Positions 1 to 9,517 are shown, counted from the first letter of the stretch. The stretch: 64,000 bases of DNA from Lichenibacterium minor (GCF_004137685.1 NZ_QYBB01000003.1:124001-188000); one strand, 5' to 3'. A program made the numbers and translations. The notes: generated by a model not told the origin, from the sequence alone.

Positions 1-280
1 TGGCGCCGGGCGTGGTTTCCGTGATCTGGATGGTCATCACGGGATCGACCGTCGTGGCCGGGTCGTGGGCGCGGGCGCGCTCCAGGATGGCGTCGCGATA
101 CCAGACCGCGCGGTCGCCGGTGAGCACGGGCGGCGTGATGTTGGGCTCGGCCACGATGCGGCGGCGCCAGCCGCTGTCCAGGAACACCGGCACCAGGAAA
201 TCGAGCATCGGGCCGTCGCGGAAATGCGCGTGCCAGTTGTCGGGGGCGCGGAGGCGGATCGTGCGGGGTTCGGTGGTCAA
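1..280 (-). CDS. pyrC: Dihydroorotase, N-terminal part (cut by window edge)
   Basis: Dihydroorotase closes N-carbamoyl-aspartate to dihydroorotate in cytoplasmic pyrimidine synthesis. Only the first 93 codons are in the window. The frame opens with a TTG that overlaps the pyrD stop codon (TTGA, 277-280). It then shows DNWHAHFRDG, whose H17 and H19 match the metal-binding HxH of the PyrC-type (class II) enzyme, and AEPNITPPV near residue 45, a conserved PyrC block. No ATG is available upstream in frame, so the TTG start and the 4-base overlap with pyrD are the best reading, implying translational coupling. Family assignment is firm. Whether the remainder is intact cannot be seen. Confidence 0.85.
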   Translation of the reverse strand, partial: MTTEPRTIRLRAPDNWHAHFRDGPMLDFLVPVFLDSGWRRRIVAEPNITPPVLTGDRAVWYRDAILERARAHDPATTVDPVMTIQITETTPGA

Positions 281-1182
281 GCGGCCTGTCTTTCGGCGAG
301 GGGTGTGGCGGCGCGGCGCGCCAGGTCGCGCTTGACGATGCGGGTGGGCAGCCAGGGCGCGCGGAAATGGATGGCGCCGTAGCCGACGGCGCGGGCGCCG
401 AGCGCGCGAACGCGCTCGAGGTCGTCGAACTGCATCACCGAGGGCGCGATGACGGGCAGCGCGCCGTCTTCCGCGATCTCGCGCACGGCGCGCCAGTTCA
501 GCGCCTGCGCGGGCCGGCCGGACACGCCGCCCCCGCCCCCGCCGACGCGCTTCTCCAGCCGCCACAGGGGGCTGCGCCCGTCGGGGTACACCTGTTCCCA
601 GGGCACGCTGTTCAGCGCGATGGCTTCGGCGAGGCCCTTCAGCCCGCGCGCGATGGCGAGGTAGTCCTGGCTCGTCGACACCTTGACGATGACGGGATGG
701 CGCGACACGCGCTTCACGGCGTCGACGCCCGCGACGACCTGGCCGGCGTTGCCGAGCGCGTGGCCGGTGTTGGGGCACGACGGGTTGACCTCCAGCGCCG
801 CCAGCGGGAACCGGTCGAGCTTCGCCGCCATCTCGCCGAGCTCGTCGTCGTCGCCGAAGATCGACACCACGGTCTTCACGCGCCCGTAGTCGAGCTTCGG
901 GGCGACATCGCGGAGCCACCAGTCGAAGCCGGGGTTCGTCAGGCCGACCTTGTTGACCGAGCCGCCGGGCACCAGGCGCACGCAGGTCCAGGGCTTGTAG
1001 AGCTTGAGGTTGCCCTCGCGCGGATGGCGCGTCAGCGTCTTCAGCACCACGGTGAACAGGTCGGGGCGGATGAGGCCCGACGCCACCATGGCGCGCTGCC
1101 ACGGCCAGCCGCGCCCGTCGAAGGCGAGCGAGCCGCTCGACACGACGTGGTCGAGGGCGTGGCCGTTGGACAGTCTGATCAT
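277..1182 (-). CDS. pyrD: Dihydroorotate dehydrogenase-like TIM-barrel protein
   Basis: Predicted FMN flavoprotein that oxidises dihydroorotate to orotate, the step after PyrC. The protein is 301 aa if it begins at the ATG at 1182 (MIRLSNGHAL). The frame stays open to 1443, but that upstream part is Arg/Gly-rich and looks non-coding. The FMN/substrate loop reads EVNPSCPNTGHALGN near residue 130, followed by a KVST strand and a C-terminal VGYGAIHF phosphate-binding stretch typical of dihydroorotate dehydrogenase barrels. There is no N-terminal membrane helix, so it looks cytoplasmic. It lies directly upstream of pyrC with a 4-base overlap, which supports the pyrimidine role. Subclass (electron acceptor) cannot be settled from sequence alone. 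Confidence 0.75.
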   Translation of the reverse strand: MIRLSNGHALDHVVSSGSLAFDGRGWPWQRAMVASGLIRPDLFTVVLKTLTRHPREGNLKLYKPWTCVRLVPGGSVNKVGLTNPGFDWWLRDVAPKLDYGRVKTVVSIFGDDDELGEMAAKLDRFPLAALEVNPSCPNTGHALGNAGQVVAGVDAVKRVSRHPVIVKVSTSQDYLAIARGLKGLAEAIALNSVPWEQVYPDGRSPLWRLEKRVGGGGGGVSGRPAQALNWRAVREIAEDGALPVIAPSVMQFDDLERVRALGARAVGYGAIHFRAPWLPTRIVKRDLARRAATPLAERQAA

Positions 1183-1423
1183 CGCGGCCTCGGCGCGGAC
1201 GGGGTCGGGACGGGATAGCAGGTCGAGGGCGAAAGCTGAACCCCGTCTCCGCCCTCGGCCGGTCGACGGTCCTGCGGTCGCCGCGGCGCGCCGGGCTGGC
1301 CGTCGCGGGCCCGTGCCTCGTCGCCGTCCGCCGAACACGGATTCGACAGCAAGGGACGGGGTGCGACGGCGAGCGGCGTGCCCTATGCCGGTCCCCGACG
1401 AACTCTCCGCCCGGAGCCGCCCC

Positions 1424-2500
1424 ATGCCCCTGCCGCAGACCATCCCGGACTCCGACGCCGCCCGCTGGGCCGCCGTTTCGGCGCGCGACGCATCGGCGGA
1501 CGGCGCCTTCGTCTATTCCGTCCGCACCACGGGCGTGTTCTGCCGCCCGTCCTGCCCGTCCCGCGCGGCGAAGCGCGGCAACGTCGCCTTCCACGCCGAC
1601 GCCGCCGCGGCGCGGGCCGCCGGCTTCCGCCCCTGCCTGCGCTGCCGGCCGGACGACGAAGCCCAGGCCGAGCGCCGCGCGGCCCTGGTGCTCAGCGCCT
1701 GCCGCGCCATCGACGCCACGTCGGACGCCGCCGACGACGCGCCCGACCTCGGCGCCCTGGCGCGCGACGCGGGGCTCAGCCGGTTCCACTTCCACCGCCT
1801 GTTCAAGGCCGAGCTCGGCGTGACCCCCAAGGCCTATGCGGCGGCGCGTCGCGCGGCACGCACCGCGGAAGCGCTCGCCGGGGCCGGCACCGTGACCGAA
1901 GCCATCTACGAGGGCGGCTTCGGGTCCAGCGGCCGCTTCTACGCGGCGGCCCCGGCCCGGCTCGGCATGGCGCCCTCGGCGCGGCGGCGCGGCGGCGGCG
2001 GCGAAACCCTGCGCTTCGCCGTGGGCCAGTGCTCGCTCGGCGCCGTCCTGGTGGCCGCCACCGCCAAGGGCGTCGCCGCCATCACGCTCGGCGACGACCC
2101 GGACGCGCTCGTGGCGGACCTGCAGGACCGTTTCCCCGCGGCGACGCTCGTCGGGGGCGAACCCGGCTTCGAAGCCACCGTCGCCGCCGTGGTGGGCCTC
2201 GTCGAGGCGCCGCGGACGGGGCTCGCCCTGCCGCTCGACATTCGCGGCACGGCCTTCCAAGAGCGCGTGTGGCAGGCGCTGCGCTCGATCCCCGCCGGCA
2301 CGACGCTGAGCTACGCCGAGGTGGCGGAGCGGCTCGGCACGCCCAAGGCCGTGCGCGCCGTCGCGGGCGCCTGCGCCGCCAACGCCATCGCGGTGGCGAT
2401 CCCCTGCCACCGCGTGGTCAGGACCGGGGGCGGGCTGTCGGGCTACCGCTGGGGCGTCGAGCGCAAGCGGGCGCTGCTGGCGCGGGAAGCGCAGGACTGA
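1424..2500 (+). CDS. ada: Bifunctional Ada: methylphosphotriester/O6-methylguanine transferase and regulator
   Basis: 358 aa with the full Ada order. An N-terminal zinc methyl-acceptor domain has C40, C44, C71 and C74 (VFCRPSC then PCLRC). An AraC-type helix-turn-helix follows at about 100-180 (LSRFHFHRLFKAELG). The C-terminal alkyltransferase domain ends with the PCHRV active site at about C328. Ada moves methyl groups from phosphotriesters and O6-methylguanine onto its own cysteines and then activates its own gene and other alkylation-repair genes. I start it at the ATG at 1424, which has a GGAG nearby; an in-frame ATG at 1385 is possible. It is divergent from pyrD, and no alkB or alkA lies beside it here. 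Confidence 0.92.
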   Translation: MPLPQTIPDSDAARWAAVSARDASADGAFVYSVRTTGVFCRPSCPSRAAKRGNVAFHADAAAARAAGFRPCLRCRPDDEAQAERRAALVLSACRAIDATSDAADDAPDLGALARDAGLSRFHFHRLFKAELGVTPKAYAAARRAARTAEALAGAGTVTEAIYEGGFGSSGRFYAAAPARLGMAPSARRRGGGGETLRFAVGQCSLGAVLVAATAKGVAAITLGDDPDALVADLQDRFPAATLVGGEPGFEATVAAVVGLVEAPRTGLALPLDIRGTAFQERVWQALRSIPAGTTLSYAEVAERLGTPKAVRAVAGACAANAIAVAIPCHRVVRTGGGLSGYRWGVERKRALLAREAQD

Positions 2501-2504
2501 CCGC

Positions 2505-3257
2505 TCACGGCAGCCGCCCCTCGGCGGCGAGCCGGCCCACGAAACCGTCGAAGGCGCCGTAGGTCGCCTGGGCCAGCGCCACCCCGACGCTGACCCGGCG
2601 CACGCCGACCCCTGCCATCTCGGCGACCGAAAGGCCCGTGCCGGTGAGGTTGGCATTGACCGGGAGGTCCACGGCGCGGACCAGGTGGGCGACGGCGTCG
2701 AGCGTCCTCAGGCCTGGGGCGTAGAGGCAGTCCGCCCCGGCTTCGCCGTAGGCCCGCAGGCGGCGCACCACCTCGCCCATGTCGAGCGGATCCATCAGGT
2801 AGGCTTCGCAGCGGCCGACCAGCACCACGTCGGCGCCCGTGCGGTCGACGGCGGCGCGGGCGGCCCGCATCCGCGCCACCGCGGCCTCGACGGGGATCAG
2901 CGCGGCACCGGCGCGGTCCTCGATCGACAGGCCGGCGACGCCGGTGCCGACGCAGCGCGCCACGTTGGCGGCGACGCCGTCCGGCGTGTCGGCGAAGCCC
3001 GCCTCGAAGTCGGCGTTCACCGGCAGGTCGGTGACGCCGCACAGGAAGCGCAGGTGGTCGAGCACCTGATCGACCCCCATGGCGCCGTCCTCCACCCCCA
3101 GCACCCAGGCGGCGCCGGCGCTGGTCGAGGCGAGGGCCCGGAAGCCCGCCTTCGCGCAACGGAGCGCCGTGCCGCCGTCCCACGGGTTGGGCAGGACGAA
3201 GCAGCCCGCCCGGTGGAGGTCGCGGAAGGCGGCGCGTCGGGCGTCGAGGTCGGTCAT
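2505..3257 (-). CDS. Isocitrate lyase/PEP mutase family protein
   Basis: 250-aa TIM-barrel protein of the isocitrate lyase/phosphoenolpyruvate mutase superfamily, which makes or breaks C-C or P-C bonds next to a carboxylate using Mg2+. The N-terminal FVLPNPWDGGTAL, the metal-binding DFEAGFAD near residue 93 and GLSIEDRAG near 114 are the superfamily landmarks. The lyase catalytic KKCGH loop of true isocitrate lyase is absent, so it is not AceA. The family also includes oxaloacetate hydrolases and carboxyphosphonoenolpyruvate enzymes, and the substrate here is unknown. It converges with ada, leaving only 4 bases between the stop codons. Confidence 0.8.
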   Translation of the reverse strand: MTDLDARRAAFRDLHRAGCFVLPNPWDGGTALRCAKAGFRALASTSAGAAWVLGVEDGAMGVDQVLDHLRFLCGVTDLPVNADFEAGFADTPDGVAANVARCVGTGVAGLSIEDRAGAALIPVEAAVARMRAARAAVDRTGADVVLVGRCEAYLMDPLDMGEVVRRLRAYGEAGADCLYAPGLRTLDAVAHLVRAVDLPVNANLTGTGLSVAEMAGVGVRRVSVGVALAQATYGAFDGFVGRLAAEGRLP

Positions 3258-3298
3258 GGACGTCGGCTCCTCCGTCGTGGCGCCAGTTTAGGGCAGAT

Positions 3299-3326
3299 CG
3301 CGATCGGGTCGAGCCGCCCGATCGCG
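3299..3326. other. Inverted repeat / hairpin upstream of the GGT gene
   Basis: Arms CGCGATCGGG and CCCGATCGCG pair perfectly over 10 bp around an 8-base loop. The hairpin sits in the 270-base gap between two divergently transcribed genes (starts at 3257 and 3528). It could be an operator or an mRNA structure. There is no T-run, so it is not an intrinsic terminator. Confidence 0.45.
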
Positions 3327-3527
3327 TGAAGAGGCCCGCAAAGACAGAAACCCGGAGGGGGTGGCGCGAGCCGAGGCGAGCCGCGACAGCTCCCGCGCCC
3401 GCGCGCGCGCCGGTGGCGCTTCGTCCGGGGTCGCCGTGCGGCGGCGTGATTGCATGCGATCCGCTGGACAGGACGCCAGCCGGATCTAAACTCCCGGCCG
3501 ACCCGCTCCAGCCGAAAGCCCCTGCCC

Positions 3528-5105
3528 TTGCGCCCCTTCAACCCCATCGACCGCTCCCTCGCCGTGGGCTCCAACGGCATGGCGGCGACCTCGCACCCGC
3601 TGTCCACCCTGACCGCCATCGAGACCCTCAAGGCCGGCGGCAACGCCATGGACGCCGCCATCGCGGCCGTGGCGGTGCAGTGCGTGGTCGAGCCCGCCAT
3701 GACGGGGCTCGGCGGCGACTGCTTCGCCCTGTTCGCCCCCCGCGGCGGCCTGCCGGTGGCGTTGAACGGCTCGGGCCGGGCGCCCGCCGCCGCCACGGCG
3801 GAGCATTTCGCCGAGCGCGGCATCACCGCCCCGGCGCCGACGTCGCCCCATGCCGTGACGGTGCCGGGCTGCGTCGACGCCTGGGTGAAGCTCAACGCCG
3901 ACCACGGCACCAAGCCGCTGGATGAGCTGCTGCGCCCGGCCATCGGCATCGCCGAGGAGGGCTTCCGCGTGACGCCCCGGGTCGCCTTCGATTGGATCAA
4001 CAACACGGCCCGGCTCGAAGCCGATGCCGACGCGCGCGACCGGTTCCTGCCGGGCGGGCGGGTGCCCGCGGAGGGCGACCTGTTCCGCATGCCGGCCCTG
4101 GCCGAAACCCTTCGGGCGGTCGCCCGCCGGGGCCGGGCCGGCTTCTACGAGGGCGAGGTCGCGGACGGCATCGTGGCGAAGCTGCGGTCCCTGGGCGGGC
4201 TGCACACGGCCGCGGACTTCGACGCGCAGCGCGCCGAAGCGGTCGACCCGATCGCGACGCGCTTCCGGGGCCACGACGTGTACGAGTGCCCGCCGAACGG
4301 CCAGGGGCTGATCGCGCTGATGATGCTGCGCCTGGCCGAGAAGCTCGACCTCGCGTCGGCCACCGAGGCCGACCGCGTCCACCTCCTCGCCGAGATCACC
4401 AAGGCGGCCTACCTGGCGCGCGACACCTACCTGGCCGACCCGCGGCAGGTGGCGGTGCCGGTCGAGGCGCTGCTGTCGGACGCCTGGGCCGACAGCATCC
4501 TGCCGCGCATCGACCGGCGGCGGGCCCAGCCGCCGGTGTTCTCCGACGAGGTGCCGCACCGCGACACGGTGTGCCTGTCGGTGGTCGACCGGGACCGCAA
4601 CTGCGTGTCCTTCATCAACTCGATCTTCAACAGCTTCGGCAGCGGCATCTACGTCCCGGCGAGCGGCATCCTGCTGCACAACCGCGGTTTGTCGTTCCGC
4701 TTCGCGCCGGGCCACGCCAATTCCATCGCGCCGGGCAAGCGGCCCCTGCACACGATCATCCCCGGCATGGTGTGCCGGGACGGGCGGGCCGTGATGCCCT
4801 TCGGCGTGATGGGCGGGCAGTACCAGGCGACGGGCCACGTCGACTTCCTAAGCAACGTCCTCGGCCGCGGCCTCGACCCGCAGGACGCCAGCGACACGCC
4901 GCGCACCTTCGCCACGGAGGGCGTGCTGCAGGTGGAGCCGACGCTGCGGCCCGACGTGGTCGAGGACCTCCGCGCGCGCGGCCACGTCATCGCGGTGCAG
5001 ACGACGCCCATCGGCGGCTGCCAGTCCGTGCTGATCGACGAGGCCCGCGGCGCCCTGTTCGGCGGCTCGGACCACCGCAAGGACGGCATCGCGCTGGGGT
5101 ACTAA
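3528..5105 (+). CDS. Gamma-glutamyltransferase family protein, cytoplasmic type
   Basis: Ntn-hydrolase related to gamma-glutamyltranspeptidase. The precursor self-cleaves before a Thr, which then acts as the nucleophile on gamma-glutamyl or acyl-amide substrates. The Thr is in HRDTVCLSVVD, about residue 347 from this start. NRGLSF and the GGxxQ-type MGGQYQATGH follow, as in the small subunit. The 525 aa match the family, but there is no signal peptide, unlike periplasmic GGT, so it may be a cephalosporin-acylase-like or other cytoplasmic branch. I chose a TTG at 3528 because homologues begin near RPFNPIDRSLA. An in-frame ATG at 3450 would add 26 residues. Neither start has a good ribosome site. 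Confidence 0.82.
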   Translation: MRPFNPIDRSLAVGSNGMAATSHPLSTLTAIETLKAGGNAMDAAIAAVAVQCVVEPAMTGLGGDCFALFAPRGGLPVALNGSGRAPAAATAEHFAERGITAPAPTSPHAVTVPGCVDAWVKLNADHGTKPLDELLRPAIGIAEEGFRVTPRVAFDWINNTARLEADADARDRFLPGGRVPAEGDLFRMPALAETLRAVARRGRAGFYEGEVADGIVAKLRSLGGLHTAADFDAQRAEAVDPIATRFRGHDVYECPPNGQGLIALMMLRLAEKLDLASATEADRVHLLAEITKAAYLARDTYLADPRQVAVPVEALLSDAWADSILPRIDRRRAQPPVFSDEVPHRDTVCLSVVDRDRNCVSFINSIFNSFGSGIYVPASGILLHNRGLSFRFAPGHANSIAPGKRPLHTIIPGMVCRDGRAVMPFGVMGGQYQATGHVDFLSNVLGRGLDPQDASDTPRTFATEGVLQVEPTLRPDVVEDLRARGHVIAVQTTPIGGCQSVLIDEARGALFGGSDHRKDGIALGY

Positions 5106-5128
5106 AGCGTGATCCGGCCGGGGATCCT

Positions 5129-6952
5129 TCACCCGTCCCGCAGCGGCCGCGTCGCGCCGTCGAGCCAAGCGCGGACGTCCGGCTCGACGAGCGGCCCGAC
5201 GATCTCGCGCACCCGTGCATGGTACTCGTCGATCCAAAGCTCCTCGTCGGGCGTGAGCAGGTGGCGGGCGACGAGATCGCGCTGGATGGGCGCGAAGGTC
5301 AGCGTTTCGAAGCCCAGCATGGGCCGCTCGCCGCCCTCGATCGGGCGGGGCTCGACGAGGATCAGGTTTTCGATGCGGATGCCCCAGGCGCCCGCGCGGT
5401 AGAGCCCCGGCTCGTTCGACAGGATCATGCCCTCGGCGAGCGGGGTCGTGCCGGTCTTGGCGATGCGCTGCGGCCCCTCGTGCACCGACAGGTAGGAGCC
5501 GACGCCGTGGCCGGTGCCGTGGTCGAAGTCGAGCCCCGCCCGCCACAGGTGCTCGCGCGCGAAGGGGTCGAGCTGCGCGCCCGTGGTGCCGGGCGGGAAC
5601 ACCGCGCGCGCGATGGCGATGTGCCCCTTCAGCACGCGCGTGAAGCCGTCGACGAAGGCGGGTTCGGGCGGGCCGACGCAGAGCGTGCGGGTGATGTCGG
5701 TCGTGCCGTCCTCGTATTGCCCGCCGCTGTCGATGAGGAACACGCCGGGCCCCACGGCGAGGTTCGACGCCGCAGAGACGCGGTAGTGGGGGATGGCGGC
5801 GTGCGGGCCGAAGCCCGCGATGGTGGGAAAGGACACGTCCTTCAACGCCCCGGTGTCGCGGCGGAAGGTTTCGAGCGCCGCGCAGCAGGAAATCTCGGTC
5901 AGGGTTCCCGTGGGCGCTTCGCGCTCGAACCAGTGGAGGAAGCGCGCGACCGCGGCGGCGTCGCGGCGGTGGGCATCGCGCGAGCCCTGGCGCTCGGCGT
6001 CGCTCTTCGCGGCCTTCATCAGCGCGATCGGGTCGGCGCCGACCTCGGCGTCGCCGCCGGCGGCCTTCAAGGCTTCCACGAGGCGGTGCGGCACCGTGGC
6101 GGCGTCGAACCGCAGGCGCCGGCCTTCGCGGCCCAGGGCGTCGAGGGCGGCGACGAGGCCGGCGGGGTCGGCGACCTCGGCCGAGCCTTCCAGGACGTCG
6201 CGGACGCGGTTCGACAGCTTGGCGCCGTCGACATAGAGGATCGGCCGGCCCGCCTTCGGCACCAGCGCGTAGCTCATCGGCAGCGGCGTGTGGCTCACGT
6301 CGGCGCCCCGCATGTTGAACAGCCAGGCGACGGCGTGGGGGTCGCTGACCAGCAGCGTTTCACCGTCGCGCAGCGCATCGCGGACGGCGGCCACCTTGGC
6401 GGCGCGGTCCTGCCCGGCGAGGTGCTCGGGGTGGAGCGACACGGCGCCCTTGGGGGCGGCGGGGCGGTCGTGCCACACGGCGTCGATCGGGTTGCCGTCG
6501 ACCGGCACGAGCGTCGCCCCCGCCCCCGCGGCGGCGCGGGCGAGGCGTTCCACCTGCGCGGGCGTGTGCAGCCAGGGGTCGAAGCCGATCCGCTGCCCGT
6601 CGCGCAGCCGTTCGCCGAGCCAGGCTTCGGGCGGATGGTCGACCAGCGGCTGGGGGGAGAAGGCCTGCGTGTCGATCTGCCCGCGGACCTGGACGGTGTA
6701 GCGCCCGTCGACGAAGACGGCGGCCTCGTCCATCAGCACGGCCGCGGTGCCGGCCGAGCCGGTGAAGCCGGTGAGCCAGGCGAGGCGCTCGGCCGCGGGG
6801 GGCACGTATTCGTTCTGGTGCTCGTCGGCGCGGGGCACCACGAAGCCGTCGAGGCCGCGGCGCGCGAGTTCGGCGCGCAGCGCTGCGAGGCGGGCCGGGC
6901 CCTGGCTCGGGTCGGCGCTGTCCTCGAAGGATTGGAAGCGGGCTTCGAACAT
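5129..6952 (-). CDS. pepP: Xaa-Pro aminopeptidase, M24B family
   Basis: 607-aa cytoplasmic metallopeptidase that removes an N-terminal residue before proline. It has two creatinase-like N-terminal domains (residues about 20-330) and a C-terminal pita-bread catalytic domain. The dinuclear metal ligands are visible in order: D near 409 and D near 420 (DSGGQYEDGTTDIT), H near 477 (GTGHGVGSYLSVHE), E near 511 (LSNEPGLY) and E near 527 (IRIENLI). About 600 aa is the length of the three-domain form found in alphaproteobacteria and eukaryotes (XPNPEP1-like) rather than the 440-aa E. coli form. It converges with the GGT gene; both may serve peptide salvage, which is inference. Confidence 0.9.
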   Translation of the reverse strand: MFEARFQSFEDSADPSQGPARLAALRAELARRGLDGFVVPRADEHQNEYVPPAAERLAWLTGFTGSAGTAAVLMDEAAVFVDGRYTVQVRGQIDTQAFSPQPLVDHPPEAWLGERLRDGQRIGFDPWLHTPAQVERLARAAAGAGATLVPVDGNPIDAVWHDRPAAPKGAVSLHPEHLAGQDRAAKVAAVRDALRDGETLLVSDPHAVAWLFNMRGADVSHTPLPMSYALVPKAGRPILYVDGAKLSNRVRDVLEGSAEVADPAGLVAALDALGREGRRLRFDAATVPHRLVEALKAAGGDAEVGADPIALMKAAKSDAERQGSRDAHRRDAAAVARFLHWFEREAPTGTLTEISCCAALETFRRDTGALKDVSFPTIAGFGPHAAIPHYRVSAASNLAVGPGVFLIDSGGQYEDGTTDITRTLCVGPPEPAFVDGFTRVLKGHIAIARAVFPPGTTGAQLDPFAREHLWRAGLDFDHGTGHGVGSYLSVHEGPQRIAKTGTTPLAEGMILSNEPGLYRAGAWGIRIENLILVEPRPIEGGERPMLGFETLTFAPIQRDLVARHLLTPDEELWIDEYHARVREIVGPLVEPDVRAWLDGATRPLRDG

Positions 6953-6977
6953 GGCGGCGTCCTCGGACGGGATCGCA

Positions 6978-6993
6978 AAGGGCGCGCCCTTTG
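6978..6993. terminator. Short AAAGGG...CCCTTT palindrome, possible weak terminator
   Basis: A 16-base self-complementary sequence that can fold as AAAGGG-CGCG-CCCTTT. It lies between the minus-strand transketolase-like gene and the downstream pepP gene. The T tract is only the three bases in the arm, so it is a weak candidate. Confidence 0.3.
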
Positions 6994-7114
6994 GCGGGTT
7001 GCAGGGCGGAGCCCCGGACGAGGCATCCTATACCAGCCGACATCGACGGTGGCTCGCCGATGTCGTCCTGTGCCCGGGCCGCCGGCCCCCGTGCGGCGAG
7101 CGGCAGGGCGCCCC

Positions 7115-9517
7115 TCAGCGCCCCTCGGGCAGCGCGTCCAGGTAGCGCGCCGGCCGGCCCTTCGCCGCCGCCTGCGCGGCATGCGCGATGGCGTTGGCGT
7201 CGATGCCGTGGTGGCGGTACAGGTCCGCCACCGTGCCGGTCTGGCCGAAATGCTCGACGCCGAGCGCCTTCACGCGGTGCCCCATCACCCCGCCGAGCCA
7301 GGCCAGGGTCGCCGGATGCCCGTCGATGACCGTCACGAGGCCGCAGTCGCGCGACAGCGGCGCCAGCAGCCGCTCGACGTGGGACAAGGCGTGGGCGTTG
7401 CCCCGCTGGCGCGCCCGCTCGGCCGCCTGCCAGCCGGAGTTCAGCCGGTCGGCCGAGGTCACCGCCAGCACGCCGATGTCGCGGAAGTCCTCGGCCAGCA
7501 GCCCCGCCGCCGCGATGGCGTCGGGCGCCACCGCCCCCTGGTAGGCGATGACGGCGCGGGCGTTGGGGCCCGGCGCCCGGAGCCAGTAGCCGCCCGACAC
7601 GACGTCGCGCGCGAGCTCCGGTGCCATCGTCCGGCGGATCTGCTCGACGGGACGGGTCGACAGGCGGAGGTAGACCGAGCCGCCCGTCTCGTCGCGCAGC
7701 CAGTCACGCTCGTCGGGGTCGCCTTCGCCGTCGCGCTGCACGTAGTCGAAGCTCCAGCGCAGGATGGCGGCGAGTTCGTCGACGAAGGCGGGCTCGAAGG
7801 AGGACAGACCGTCCTGCGCCAGGCCGACGAGCGGCGTGCCGATGGATTGATGCGCGCCGCCTTCCGGCGCCAGCGTCACGCCGGACGGCGTCGCCACCAG
7901 GATGAAGCGGGCGTCCTGGTAGCAGGCGTAGTTCAGCGCGTCGGCGCCCCGGTAGATGAACGGGTCGTAGAGCGTGCCGATGGGGATCAGCCGCTCGCCG
8001 AACAGCGAATGCGACAGGCCCAGCGCCGACAGGCAGGTGAACAGGTTGGATTCGGCGATGCCGAGTTCCAGGTGCTGGCCCTTCGGCGAGAACTCCCAGG
8101 TGGCCGTGGAAGGGATGCGCTCGGATCTGAACGTGTCCGCCATGTCGGCCTTGGCGAAGAGCCCGCGCCGGTTGACGAAGCCGCTGAGGTTGGTCGACAC
8201 GGTCACGTCGGGCGAGGTCGTCACGATCCGGTCGGCGATGGGCTCGCCCGAGCGCGCGAGGTCGGACAGGATGTTGCCGAAGCCCGCCTGCGTCGACATC
8301 GTCGGGGCCGCGTTGTAGGGCAGCGCCGCCGGGACGGGCACGCGCTCCGCTTCCAGCCGCCGCCGCCCGCCGCGCGCGAAGGGCACCGCGTCGAGAAAGG
8401 CGCGGAGCTCCGCTTCGGGCACGCCGGCGCCCTCGAAGGGGTCCCATTCGTGCCCCGGCCGCACGCCCATGCGGGCCTGGAACAGCTCGGTCTGCTTCGG
8501 CGTCATCAGCCCGGCATGGTTGTCCTTGTGGCCGGCGAGCGGCAGGCCGAACCCCTTGATCGTATAGGCGATGAAGCACGCCGGGCGCTCGTCGGAGCTT
8601 CGCGCCTCGAAGGCGTCGAGCAGCGTCGGCAGGTCGTGGCCGGCGAGGTTGGTCATCAGCCGCGCGAGGTCGTCGTCGTCGCGGGCGGCGATGAGGCGCG
8701 ACACGTCGCCCCCATCCCCGATCTGGTCCGTGAGGCGCCGGCGCCACGCCGCGCCGCCCTGGAAGCACAGCGCGGAGTAAAGGCCGTTCGGGCAGGTGTC
8801 GATCCAGCGGCGCAGCGCTTCGCCGCCGGGTTCGGCGAAGGCCGCTTCCAGCAGCGTGCCGTATTTCAGCACCACCACGTCCCAGCCGAAGTTGGAGAAG
8901 ATGGATTCGAAGCGCTCCCACAGGCCTTCGCGGATCACCGCGTCGAGGCTCTGCCGGTTGTAGTCGATCACCCACCAGCAGTTCCGCAGGCCGTGTTTCC
9001 AGCCTTCCAGCAGCGCTTCGAAGATGTTGCCCTCGTCCATCTCGCCGTCGCCGAGCAGGGCCACCATGCGGCCGGTCGGGCGCGGGGCCGCCCAGGGCTT
9101 GGCGCGGACGTAGTCCTGCACCAGCGACGCGAAGAGCGTCTGCGCCACGCCCAGGCCGACCGAGCCGGTCGAGAAGTCGACGTCGTCGACGTCCTTGGTG
9201 CGGCTTGGGTAGGACTGGGCGCCCTTGAAGCCGCGAAAGGTTTCCAGCTTGTCGCGGGTCTGGAGGCCGAACAGGTATTGCAGGGCGTGGAAGTTCGGCG
9301 ACGCGTGGGGCTTCACCGCCACCCGGTCCTCCGGGCGCAGCACGGCGCCGTAGAGCGCCGTCATGATCGTGGCGAGCGAGGCCGAGGAGGCCTGGTGGCC
9401 GCCCACCTTGACGCCGTCGCCGTCGCGCAGGTGGTTGGCGGCGTGGATGGTCCAGGTCGCGAGCCACAACACCTTGCGCTCGATCGCTTGAAGGCAGCGC
9501 AGCCGCGGATCCGCCAT
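7115..9517 (-). CDS. Transketolase-like / homodimeric pyruvate dehydrogenase E1-like protein
   Basis: 800-aa thiamine-diphosphate enzyme. The cofactor motif is LLGDGEMDEG followed by a distal N (DYNRQSLD), residues about 165-200. IAYTIKGFGLPLAGHKDNH near 335 resembles the AceE/transketolase inner loop. The C-terminal half has the pyrimidine-binding and transketolase C-domains (LELGIAESN near 495). It is longer than transketolase (about 660 aa) and shorter than AceE (about 890 aa), and no E2 or E3 gene is adjacent. It could decarboxylate a 2-oxo acid or transfer ketol groups; I cannot choose. The start at 9517 follows a GGGGGA ribosome site, while 9559 is a poorer upstream option. Confidence 0.75.
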   Translation of the reverse strand: MADPRLRCLQAIERKVLWLATWTIHAANHLRDGDGVKVGGHQASSASLATIMTALYGAVLRPEDRVAVKPHASPNFHALQYLFGLQTRDKLETFRGFKGAQSYPSRTKDVDDVDFSTGSVGLGVAQTLFASLVQDYVRAKPWAAPRPTGRMVALLGDGEMDEGNIFEALLEGWKHGLRNCWWVIDYNRQSLDAVIREGLWERFESIFSNFGWDVVVLKYGTLLEAAFAEPGGEALRRWIDTCPNGLYSALCFQGGAAWRRRLTDQIGDGGDVSRLIAARDDDDLARLMTNLAGHDLPTLLDAFEARSSDERPACFIAYTIKGFGLPLAGHKDNHAGLMTPKQTELFQARMGVRPGHEWDPFEGAGVPEAELRAFLDAVPFARGGRRRLEAERVPVPAALPYNAAPTMSTQAGFGNILSDLARSGEPIADRIVTTSPDVTVSTNLSGFVNRRGLFAKADMADTFRSERIPSTATWEFSPKGQHLELGIAESNLFTCLSALGLSHSLFGERLIPIGTLYDPFIYRGADALNYACYQDARFILVATPSGVTLAPEGGAHQSIGTPLVGLAQDGLSSFEPAFVDELAAILRWSFDYVQRDGEGDPDERDWLRDETGGSVYLRLSTRPVEQIRRTMAPELARDVVSGGYWLRAPGPNARAVIAYQGAVAPDAIAAAGLLAEDFRDIGVLAVTSADRLNSGWQAAERARQRGNAHALSHVERLLAPLSRDCGLVTVIDGHPATLAWLGGVMGHRVKALGVEHFGQTGTVADLYRHHGIDANAIAHAAQAAAKGRPARYLDALPEGR

